From Phenylobacterium sp. (GTDB lineage Bacteria > Pseudomonadota > Alphaproteobacteria > Caulobacterales > Caulobacteraceae): a stretch of 41,038 nucleotides of DNA. Both the position numbers and the translations under genes were made by a program. Shown here in pieces: positions 34,711 to 41,038 of this stretch; the first letter of the stretch is position 1, and every line of letters starts with the position of its first letter. The DNA lies in NCBI GenBank assembly GCA_020402745.1, contig JADBYZ010000016.1, positions 1 through 41,038 on the forward strand. The letters run 5' to 3'. Under the pieces are notes generated by a model. That model was not told the origin of the DNA. It was given only the letters and a program-made list of their open reading frames with translations, and ran no database searches.

Positions 34711-35603
34711 CGGAGCTCAAACCAACCGTCGGAACTGAAGATCAGCAGCGTGGTCCCCGAGAGCGCCCTCGCCTCGGCACCAGACCAATTGATCCCCGGC
34801 CAGTCGGTACGGATGACAACTATGCCGCTGCCTCCGTTTCCTCCTGGAGACGCGTAGCCACCGCCACCGCCCCCTCCACCTGAGCCGGAGCGACCGTGGC
34901 CGCCAGAGCCATTCAGGGCTCCATCTCCAGCGCCATCGCCGCCCCGCCCGGCACCATTGCCCCCGGCAGATGGGTTGTTGCCTCCCCCTCCACCTGAGCC
35001 GAACGTCAGGAGTTCTCCTGTCAGGGTAAGTTGTCGCCCAGCTCCGCCAGCCCCACTGTTAGTTCCTTGTCCATCCTGACCGGGCTGCGTTGCTCCACCG
35101 CCACCACCGGAACCGCCTCCGGTAGCAGCAAATTTTGCGTCACCGCCCTTGTTGCCCTGAACACCTTGTCCTCCGGTTTGAACTTCGGATCGGGACCACG
35201 TGTTTGCATAACCACCCCCGCCCGATGAGGCTTCACCGATAGGGGGAGCCTGAGATGATCCGCCCCCGCCCCCACCCAGGGCGACTATCTTTTCTCCAAT
35301 CTGGGATACTCCCCCGGCAGCACCCCTTCCCGCGTTAGCAGCTGCTCCACCTTGGCCGCCACCGCCAACAATGACCGTGTACCGCCCGTTCTCGAAGGTT
35401 TGCCCTTCAAGGAAGACAACTCCCCCTCCTCCTCCCCCGCCTGCGGGGCCATAATAGTCTCCCCCACCCCCACCCCCGCCCCCCACGACGAGGTAGTCCA
35501 CACGCACCCCGCGGCCCCGGCGGCGGCCGGGGGCGGTCAGGCCGCGCAGGCCGGGCGGGGCGATGAGGCCCGGCGGCGCAATCAGTCCCGGCGGGCTGCG
35601 CAT
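34707..35603 (-). CDS. Glycine-rich phage tail fibre/adhesin-like protein
   Basis: A 298-residue protein. After a short Pro/Gly N-terminus, residues about 37-275 are a glycine-rich domain that begins VDYLVVGGGGGGG and ends GGSGIVVIRTDW, a pattern found in many phage tail fibres and adhesins and compatible with a polyglycine-II sandwich. A short C-terminal tip (SGTTLLIFSSDGWFELR) follows. The start ATG overlaps the preceding stop (TGATG). The 3' half is lower in G+C than its neighbours and the stop coincides with that of the opposite methyltransferase gene. Receptor binding is inferred. Confidence 0.7.
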   Translation of the reverse strand: MRSPPGLIAPPGLIAPPGLRGLTAPGRRRGRGVRVDYLVVGGGGGGGGDYYGPAGGGGGGGVVFLEGQTFENGRYTVIVGGGGQGGAAANAGRGAAGGVSQIGEKIVALGGGGGGSSQAPPIGEASSGGGGYANTWSRSEVQTGGQGVQGNKGGDAKFAATGGGSGGGGGATQPGQDGQGTNSGAGGAGRQLTLTGELLTFGSGGGGGNNPSAGGNGAGRGGDGAGDGALNGSGGHGRSGSGGGGGGGGYASPGGNGGSGIVVIRTDWPGINWSGAEARALSGTTLLIFSSDGWFELR

Positions 35604-36016
35604 CAGTAGTCGGCCCCTTCCACGCAGAAGACCACGCCCGTCTGGGCCTGGCCGATGGCGCCGTAGAGCTTCTCCCCCGCCCCCAGCAGCAGCGGGGCGC
35701 CGTCCGAATAGCCGAAGTCCACCGCCGCCTGGGCCGTGGAGGGCGAGACGGTCACAGCGGGCATGAGCCGGCTGGCGAAGAAGCGCTTCACGGTTCCCGT
35801 CCCGTCGTGGTCGCGGAACAGCTGGCACTCGGTGGCCGTCAGGCTGGCCCGGGTCACGGCGGTCACCCGCGTCACCCGCGCCCCGTTGGGGCCGGCGGCG
35901 AAGATCAGGGCCGCCCCGGCCGGGGCGTCGCCATAGGCGGTGTTGGCCAGGCTGGCCACCCCCGAGGCCGAGCGCGGAACCTGGGGGGTGATGATGGAGT
36001 TGGGCGTCACGGGCAT
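35603..36016 (-). CDS. Phage virion protein, function unknown
   Basis: A 137-residue protein with beta-rich sequence (GAALIFAAGPNGARVTRVTA, KRFFASRLMPAVTVS). It resembles small phage tail or head-decoration proteins found near fibre genes, but I cannot name a family. A GGAG site lies 7 bases upstream, and its stop overlaps the fibre start. Confidence 0.6.
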   Translation of the reverse strand: MPVTPNSIITPQVPRSASGVASLANTAYGDAPAGAALIFAAGPNGARVTRVTAVTRASLTATECQLFRDHDGTGTVKRFFASRLMPAVTVSPSTAQAAVDFGYSDGAPLLLGAGEKLYGAIGQAQTGVVFCVEGADY

Positions 36017-36042
36017 GGAAGGTCTCCGTCAGGAAGGGGGGG

Positions 36043-36645
36043 TCAGAGGGCGGTGGCCAGGGCCACCGAAAGGCCGAGGGCCGCGCCCGCCGCCCGGCGG
36101 TCGAAGTCGGAAATCGCTTCGGCGCTCAGGGGCGCCCAGCGGGGGGTCTGGCCGTCGGTCACCAGGGGCAGGCCCGCCGCCCCCTCCTGGCCCGGCAGGT
36201 TGCCCGACTGGCCGGCCCAGGCCTGGGCGTCCACATAGGCCTTGAGGCTGCGGCCGGCGATCTGGGCGCCCAGCACGTTCACCCCGTCGCAGGTCACCGG
36301 CCCCGCGTCGCCGGGGCCCAGAACCGCCGCCTGCCCCGCCCCGGTGGTCAGGGTCAGGGTCCCGGCGGTGGCGTTGACCACGTCATAGCGCTTGCTCACC
36401 GAGGGCAGGGTCACCGTACAGCCCCCCTGGCCGGTGAATTTCAGCATGGCCGCGCGGGCCTGGTCGGGGGCGAAGTTGGCGCTGGTCAGCACGGCGGGGC
36501 CGGTCAGGTTCACCACCGTCCAGCCGGCGATGGCGAAGTCGATCAGGGCGATCACCGTGTTCAGCTTGGGCGCGCCCCAGGTGTTCAGGTTCTCGCCGGC
36601 GGCCTGCATTTCCAGGCGCAGGCTCGGCGTGGCGGAAGAGGGCAT
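36043..36645 (-). CDS. Phage tail-associated protein, function unknown
   Basis: A 200-residue protein. The N-terminus LRLEMQAAGENLNTWGAPKL is typical of phage tail/fibre-base proteins, and the middle is beta-rich (VVNATAGTLTLTTGAGQAAV). The C-terminal part (QEGAAGLPLVTDGQTPRWAP) looks like a fibre-attachment region. AGGAG is 6 bases upstream; the start follows the preceding stop directly (TGAATG). Confidence 0.62.
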   Translation of the reverse strand: MPSSATPSLRLEMQAAGENLNTWGAPKLNTVIALIDFAIAGWTVVNLTGPAVLTSANFAPDQARAAMLKFTGQGGCTVTLPSVSKRYDVVNATAGTLTLTTGAGQAAVLGPGDAGPVTCDGVNVLGAQIAGRSLKAYVDAQAWAGQSGNLPGQEGAAGLPLVTDGQTPRWAPLSAEAISDFDRRAAGAALGLSVALATAL

Positions 36646-36891
36646 TCAGATCTCCTGTCCGGTGTCGTGACGGATCCAGCGGACCCCGTCGGAATGGGCC
36701 AGGACCCCCAGGTCCCGGACCAGGATCATCCGCCAGGGCCAGGCCGAGGCGGGGGGAAGGTCGGCGCGCAGGCAGGCGGCCGCGGGCATGGGGGCGCTCG
36801 GCGCCTCCAGGGCCCTCAGGGCGTCCAGCATGGCCGCCAGCAGGGGGCGCAGGGCCGGCGGGGCGCCGGGCCCCGGATCGGCGGGGATCAT
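36646..36891 (-). CDS. Small phage protein, function unknown
   Basis: An 81-residue protein, Ala/Pro-rich at the N-terminus with a C-terminal segment WRMILVRDLGVLAHSDGVRW that resembles small proteins encoded with podoviral tail genes. It overlaps the adaptor gene (ATGA) and abuts the next gene, so it is translated as part of the operon. Confidence 0.6.
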   Translation of the reverse strand: MIPADPGPGAPPALRPLLAAMLDALRALEAPSAPMPAAACLRADLPPASAWPWRMILVRDLGVLAHSDGVRWIRHDTGQEI

Positions 36892-37469
36892 CGCCGGGGC
36901 TCCAGCATCGCGGTCAGGCTCGGGTCGACCCTCAGCGGCGAGGCGCCGGCGATCCGGGCCTCGCGCATCCGCGCCTCGGTCAGGGCCGCATCGAAGCGGG
37001 CGGCGAAGACGGCCAGCATCTCCCCGTCCCGCAGGAAGGGCGCCGCCTCGGCCAGGGCGCCGAACAGGTAGAGGTCCGGGTGCTCGGCCAGAACGGGGTT
37101 GGCCGGCGCCGCCTCGCTCAGCCGCGGTCGGGCCCGATAGGTCAGGACCAGCCGCACCGGCGCCTCCGGCGGCGGCGTCAGCACCAGCCGCCCGGCCTCG
37201 GCGCGAAAGCCCTGGGCCGCCCCATCCCCGTCCCCGGCCCCGGCCCGGACCAGGGACAGGGCGTCGCGCAGGTCGGCGGGGGCGGTCAGTTCGGCCTGCC
37301 CGGCCCCGGCCTCCAGCTCCACCCGCGCGGTCAGGGCCGAAAAGCCCATCAGCCGGTTCAGCCGCGCCTCGGCCAGGGCGATGAAGTCGCCGGTCCGGCC
37401 GGACAGGTCCTCCCGGTCCAGCCAGTCGGCCACCGCCGCCTTCAGGTCGTCATAGGTGGCCAGCCCCAT
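36888..37469 (-). CDS. Phage head-tail adaptor protein
   Basis: A 193-residue protein. The start TYDDLKAAVADWLDREDL followed by DFIALAEARLNRLM is the common N-terminus of podovirus adaptor/connector proteins (T7 gp11 or P22 gp4 position) that sit below the portal. It is the first gene after the coat protein. AGGAG lies 8 bases upstream. Confidence 0.72.
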   Translation of the reverse strand: MGLATYDDLKAAVADWLDREDLSGRTGDFIALAEARLNRLMGFSALTARVELEAGAGQAELTAPADLRDALSLVRAGAGDGDGAAQGFRAEAGRLVLTPPPEAPVRLVLTYRARPRLSEAAPANPVLAEHPDLYLFGALAEAAPFLRDGEMLAVFAARFDAALTEARMREARIAGASPLRVDPSLTAMLEPRR

Positions 37470-37570
37470 GCGGGGGTCTCCTCTGTCAGTTGGGAAAGGC
37501 GGGAAGGCGGGGACGGAAGACGCCCTCGCCGCCCCCGGAGGTCATCCGGAGGCGGGAGGACCCTTCAGCC

Positions 37571-39096
37571 TCAGTTGCAGGCCAGGCGGCAGGCCAGCTG
37601 CGGGCGCAGGGTCCGGTAGCCGTAGAGGACGTCCAGCCGGCAGGGGAACCTGTCGCTGTTGATGTCGTACTGGCGCACGATCCGCATGGAGATCCCGTCA
37701 AAGGTCTGCCGGGCCGAGAAGTCGACGCCCCGGGGCATCACCAGGTCCGCCGTCGCAAAGGCGAAGGCGCTCTTGTGATAGAGCATGGACAGGCCGTGCG
37801 GCGTGTTCACCGCCCCCGCCACCGTGATCGGCGAGGCCGCGTTGGTGGTCGCCATCGTCACCGTCTGCTGCGGGCCCGCGGTGATGATGGGCGGCGAGAT
37901 CTGCACTGCGCCCGCCCCGCCCGGATGGGCCTGGGTCACCACGAACTGCTGCTGCACGCCGGTGCTGACCTTGGTCTCCGGGTGCACCCGCATGACCCCG
38001 GCGATGATGAAGACATCGCCCTTGGCCAGGCTCCCCGTCCCCGCCGCCACCGTGATGGCGTTCACCGGGTTGGGGCTGGCCGGCAGGGCGGCCGGCAGGG
38101 TGTTGGTGGTGTAGCCGGCGCCGCCGCCGCGCAGGTGCGCCGGCCAGAGGGTGTTCTCCATGAAGTCGAACCCCGCCGTGCGGCCCATATAGCCCTCGCG
38201 GTACTGCTTGGCCACGGCGTCGGAGTCGTTGAACAGGCCCTTCAGGGCGTCCACCAGGTCCATATTGTCCTGGGTGTTCAGGTTGGCCGTGCGGCCGCCC
38301 AGGGGCGCCAAATTGTCCACCAGGATCTTCCGGCCCTGCAGCACCTTCTGGAAGGTGGCCGCCGAGCCCTGGCTGTTCACCTGGTTGGCCACGTCCTGGT
38401 ACATGGTCATGGCGTCGGCCTCGATGGAGGCGGCCAGCACGCTCATGGCCGGCTCCAGGACCCGGTCGGAAAAGTCGTCCAGCCCCATGGTCAGGTCGAC
38501 GCTGGTGAAGTTCAGGTCCACCCCCCTCTGGGTCGCCACCTTCAGCTCCACGCTGGACTCATTGGTGTCCTGGGTCGACAGGGCCGGGCCGGTGCGCACG
38601 GCGTACTGGTTGGGCAGGCGAACCTTCAGAGTGTCGCCGATCTTGGCGCCCTGGCGGGCGAAGCGGTCGTCGTACTCCCTCGAAATGGTGCCGACGAAGT
38701 TCAGTTTCTGGTGCAGGCCTTTGTGTTCACCCCGGGTCGCTGGGCCGGGGCCGCCCTTTCGGGCCGCTGCGGGTTTCCGCCGCAGAGCAGACTATCTCAT
38801 CACCCACGCGGCCCTTTCGGACCCTCGGGGGTGCGATGCGCTTCGGGCCGCTTGGCCCTACTCCCTTGCGGGATAGTCGTTACACCTTCCCGCCCCCGTC
38901 GCCGGGATCGGGCTTGGCTCGGTGTGTCCATGCCGCTCAGGGGCCCGCAGGAGGGGGCGTCCGGGCCCTGGGGCGCGGTTTAGGAGTTCACCGAATTCAC
39001 ATCGTTCTTCGACGCGGGTCGCCCCGCGAAGGCGCCTTAGTCGACGCGCAGGGCCTCACGGGTGACCGTGGCGGCCGTCAGCAGGGAATTGGGCAT
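37571..39096 (-). CDS. P22-like major coat protein, gene interrupted by a group I intron
   Basis: Exon 1 is 39096-39044 (53 nt, after AAGGA 6 bases upstream) and encodes MPNSLLTAATVTREALRV. Exon 2 is 38717-37571. Read straight through, translation stops after 19 codons (TAA at 39039). Removing 39043-38718 joins GT to C and gives ALRVLHQKLNFVGTISREYD with no frame change: 1200 nt, 399 residues. The protein has the P22-type coat pattern: RLPNQYAVRTG, a long helical region with an AASIEADAM segment, YREGYMGRTAGFDF and GDVFIIAGVMRVHPETK. It would form the HK97-fold shell with the scaffold encoded just upstream. Expression therefore depends on splicing. Confidence 0.9.
38718..39043 (-). ncRNA. Group I self-splicing intron (IA-like) in the coat gene
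   Basis: A 326-nt intron without an ORF. The 5' splice site follows U (39044) and the intron ends in G (38718), as in all group I introns. Visible helices: P1 GCGU/GCGC (exon/intron); P2 CGCGGG-GCGA-CCCGCG (39028-39013); P3 CGAUGUG (39004-38998) with CGCAUCG (38840-38834); P4 UCGGUG (38994-38989) with CACCGA (38924-38919); P6/P6a with a GCGA loop; P7 GACUAUC (38878-38872) with GAUAGUC (38796-38790), perfect 7 bp; P7.1 CCC-GCAA-GGG; P7.2 GGGCC-AAGC-GGCCC; P8 CACCC/GGGUG with inner GAAA loop; P9 and P9.2 hairpins. P7.1/P7.2 and the text UAACGACUAUCCC ... AGUAGGG resemble T4-type IA2 introns. Confidence 0.93.
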
Positions 39097-39263
39097 CAGG
39101 GGTCCTTTCCGGGCGGCGCCCGGCTTGAGGGTTCAGGGTTCAGGGCGTTCGGGCGCAGGCCAGGCGGCGGTGCTGGAGGTCTCCAGGTCCGCCCGGCCTC
39201 GCCGGGGCGCGGCGCGAGGTCCCCGGTCAGGGGCCTGCTCGCGACGCGGAAAACTCAGGTCGT

Positions 39264-40109
39264 TCAGGGCCTTGGACGGCGCCGTCCGTTCAGGCCGGCG
39301 GCGTTGCGCCGGCGCATCCACTCCGCCGTCTCCATCCGGTCGTCCAGGCCCGCCGCGCCGCCTCCCGGTCGTCCGGGGTCGGCGGCGGGCCTCACCGCCG
39401 GGCGCGCGGCCCGCCGGTCCGCCTCGGCCAGGCGCCGGGCCAGGGTCTCGCCCAGGTGGGCCCGGTGCAAGATCCGCCACAGGCGCGCATCATTGATCTG
39501 GCGCAGCTCGTCGGCCTCGACGCCGAAGCTGCGGGCATAGTCGGCCAGGTCCGCCGCCAGGGCCGGCGACCAGCCCTCGATCTCCTGCGCCAGGGCCCGG
39601 CCGGTGGCCATCACCGCCTCGGCCTCCTCCGCCTCCTGGGCCAGCCGGGTCTCGTGCTCGCGCCGGGCCAGGTCAAAGGCCGCCCGCTCCCGGGTCTCGG
39701 TCAGGGTGCGCCGCCGCTCGGCCAGGGCCCTCGCCCGCTCCGGGTCCGCCGCCTCCAGGGCCGGCCAGTCCAGCCCCTCCAGCGCCCGGGCCTGCTCGTC
39801 CAGCAGGTGCAGCCGCGCCCGCGCCGCCACATGGGCGCCCGCCGCCTCCCGCTCGGCCTCCATCCGCCGCCTCTGCTCGGCCAGCTCCTGGGTCTTGCGG
39901 GTATAGTCCGCCTGCCGCAGGAAGGCCGACTTCAGCGCCGGCGGCGTCAGGTAAACCTCCCCATCAATCTCGATCTCCCCCCACCCGGACCGGTCCTCCT
40001 CGGCGGGCGCCTCAGCCTCGGGCGCGTCCTCCGGAGCCTCCTCCGGGATCTCCATCTCCGCCACGTCCACGCCCTCAACCGGCCCCTCGTCCAGGATCTC
40101 GTCCGTCAT
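39264..40109 (-). CDS. Phage scaffolding protein (P22-like position)
   Basis: A 281-residue acidic protein with an N-terminal Glu/Asp-rich part (MTDEILDEGPVEGVDVAEME), the segment YLTPPALKSAFLRQADYTRK, a long charged coiled coil (about 85-200) and a basic C-terminus (MRRRNAAGLNGRRRPRP). Highly charged helical proteins with a basic tail directly before the coat gene are the mark of scaffolds; the tail binds coat protein. The start at 40109 has GGAGG 7 bases upstream. It is the first gene of the leftward operon and lies 46 bp downstream of a LexA box. The portal and terminase genes that normally precede it are absent. Confidence 0.75.
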   Translation of the reverse strand: MTDEILDEGPVEGVDVAEMEIPEEAPEDAPEAEAPAEEDRSGWGEIEIDGEVYLTPPALKSAFLRQADYTRKTQELAEQRRRMEAEREAAGAHVAARARLHLLDEQARALEGLDWPALEAADPERARALAERRRTLTETRERAAFDLARREHETRLAQEAEEAEAVMATGRALAQEIEGWSPALAADLADYARSFGVEADELRQINDARLWRILHRAHLGETLARRLAEADRRAARPAVRPAADPGRPGGGAAGLDDRMETAEWMRRRNAAGLNGRRRPRP

Positions 40110-40155
40110 CCGCAATCCTCCATCATGAGAACATCCTGCCACAACCGCGCGACGG

Positions 40156-40170
40156 GAACAAAAAAAGAAC
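40156..40170. promoter_or_regulatory. LexA box upstream of the capsid operon
   Basis: GAAC-AAAAAAA-GAAC matches the alphaproteobacterial LexA consensus (GAAC-N7-GAAC) perfectly. It lies 46-61 bp before the scaffold start. A minus-strand TATGAT (-10-like) is directly adjacent (40171-40176), so LexA binding would cover the start of transcription. higB runs the other way from 40219 on. Confidence 0.8.
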
Positions 40171-40218
40171 ATCATAAAGTGACGGACTGTCGGCCGGGAG
40201 GCGAAGCCGGATCCGTGC

Positions 40219-40248
40219 GCCATTGACACATACGCCATTGACACATAC
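40219..40248. repeat. 15-bp perfect tandem repeat with TTGACA, higBA promoter/operator
   Basis: GCCATTGACACATAC occurs twice back to back. Each copy has a consensus -35 (TTGACA). The first pairs with TACTTC 17 bases on (40246-40251) as a weak -10. Such tandem copies before a toxin-antitoxin pair could be the HigA operator, which is inferred only. Confidence 0.6.
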
Positions 40249-40600
40249 TTCAGGACGCCTCCAGACCGTCGTGGAAACCCCGGAGTTCCTTCGCCGGGCC
40301 AGGGCGCACCTCACGGAGGCCGAACGCTTCGCCCTGATTGACCGCATCGCCGCAGCCCCGGAGACGGGGACGTCGCTCGGAGCGGGCCTCTGGAAGCTGA
40401 GGTCGCCGCGTCAGGGGGGAGGCAAGCGTGGAGGTTTCCGCGTCGTCTATGTTTTCGGAGGCGTCCACATGCCGATCTTCCTCATCACCCTCTTCGCCAA
40501 GAACGAGAGGGACAACCTCAGCCCAACGGAGCTGGCCGCTGCAGCAGACCTGAGCAGGGCCCTGATCTCATCCTACGGAGAGCCCCATGTCCGCTCATGA
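40238..40600 (+). CDS. higB: HigB/RelE-type toxin
   Basis: A RelE/ParE-superfamily toxin, probably a ribosome-dependent mRNA interferase. The pattern VVETPEFLRRARAHLTEAER, GLWKLRSPRQGGGKRGGFR, VVYVFGG and FLITLFAKNERDNLS is that of HigB-2-like proteins. Start codon is uncertain: relatives begin near the VETPEF segment, where only GTG 40271 is available; TTG 40238 (used here) or TTG 40223 extend it but lie in the putative promoter. Its 3' end overlaps higA by 14 bp. Confidence 0.82.
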   Translation: MTHTSGRLQTVVETPEFLRRARAHLTEAERFALIDRIAAAPETGTSLGAGLWKLRSPRQGGGKRGGFRVVYVFGGVHMPIFLITLFAKNERDNLSPTELAAAADLSRALISSYGEPHVRS

Positions 40601-40877
40601 CAGCCTTGTCCGTGGACTCCAGGAGGCCCTCGCCTTCCGGCGCGGAGAGATCCAGGGCGCGTCGGTCCATCACGTCCGCGTCCCCAACGACGTCGACGTC
40701 GCAGCGATCCGCGCCCGCACCGGCCTTTCCCAGGGCGCCTTCGCCCGCAGCATCGGCGTGCCCCGGGCGACACTTCTCAACTGGGAACAGGGCCGCCGCC
40801 GCCCCACCGGCCCCGCCCGCGTCCTCCTCGCCCTCATCGACCGCCGCCCCGCCCTGGTGACCGAACTGCTGGGCTGA
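40587..40877 (+). CDS. higA: HigA-type antitoxin (XRE family)
   Basis: A 96-residue antitoxin with a C-terminal XRE helix-turn-helix: IRARTGLSQGAFARSIGV, then PRATLLNWEQGRRRPTGPAR. It would neutralise the HigB toxin and repress the pair. GGAG lies 9 bases upstream and the gene overlaps higB, the order toxin-antitoxin typical of hig modules. Confidence 0.9.
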   Translation: MSAHDSLVRGLQEALAFRRGEIQGASVHHVRVPNDVDVAAIRARTGLSQGAFARSIGVPRATLLNWEQGRRRPTGPARVLLALIDRRPALVTELLG

Positions 40878-40944
40878 AGCGCCCCTCACTCCCCGAATAA
40901 TTCCTCCCCCCAGGGGCAGGGGAATCGCATATGCCGCCGCCTCT

Positions 40945-41038
40945 GACAGGAAACCGACGCTGGTAAGCGTCTGCAGTCCAAGAGGCAGTCACCGATTCCG
41001 TTTTGTTCCCGGTTTTTTGATCGAGCGAGTCTTGCGCA
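40945..41038. repeat. Right copy of the window-end repeat
   Basis: 94 bases nearly identical to 1-95, same orientation. It begins 67 bp after higA, behind a fragment of the palindromic repeat family (CCTCCCCCCAGGGGCAGGGG, about 40903-40922). Confidence 0.75.

Noticed and set aside
37571-38599. Coat protein starting at GTG 38599
   Set aside because: It has no ribosome site and drops about 57 residues that match the coat family and continue in frame up to the intron.
38940-38975. Long P1 formed by CAGGGCC of the intron with GGCCCUG of exon 1
   Set aside because: The same CAGGGCC segment pairs better with CGGGCCCCUG a few bases on, inside P5. A short P1 next to the splice site is more usual.

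Overview
The window is a high-G+C chromosomal segment from an alphaproteobacterium, most likely a member of Caulobacteraceae (Caulobacter, Phenylobacterium or a close relative). Evidence: a recA-alaS pair; the block hisD / UPF0262 / infA / maf / short RNase E/G / yacG; an exbB-exbD-tonB operon; a tRNA-His without G-1; and a LexA box of the alphaproteobacterial GTTC-N7-GTTC type in front of recA. The genus is an inference.

Layout. 1-365: the left copy of a ~95-bp repeat that also closes the window, then palindromic intergenic repeats. 366-7544: peptidase, SDR, alaS and recA, all leftward, with an SOS promoter. 7585-15643: cell-wall enzymes (DUF882, L,D-transpeptidase), DUF169, malonyl-CoA synthetase, DUF1295, carotenoid oxygenase, a zinc-ribbon protein and tRNA-His. 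15733-19880: the TonB energising complex with its terminator, an apparently frameshifted small secreted protein, a membrane protein and tRNA-Phe. 19952-22217: a 2OG-dioxygenase-like gene and an epimerase/methyltransferase fusion. 22363-27235: conserved housekeeping block and tRNA-Thr. 27590-28123: DUF2239.

28095-40109 is a leftward module of P22/podovirus-like virion and lysis genes. In transcription order it holds scaffold, major coat, adaptor, tail proteins, a glycine-rich fibre, a gp10-like protein, a GNAT-like virion protein, an ejection-type protein, two small membrane proteins and overlapping Rz/Rz1 spanins. No terminase, portal, integrase or endolysin is visible. A HigBA toxin-antitoxin pair sits where portal and terminase genes would be expected.

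The main discovery is in the coat gene. Its reading frame is broken after 17 codons and 2 bases by a 326-nt group I intron (38718-39043, minus strand) with recognisable P2-P9 helices. Removing it restores a 399-codon P22-like coat frame exactly. The divergent region upstream of the scaffold carries a perfect GAAC-N7-GAAC LexA box, so this capsid operon is probably SOS-controlled together with recA. Between the fibre and gp10-like genes lie two cargo methyltransferases. One (FkbM type) is flanked by 143-bp direct repeats made from the 5' end of the gp10-like gene. The other has about 50% G+C and lies on the opposite strand.
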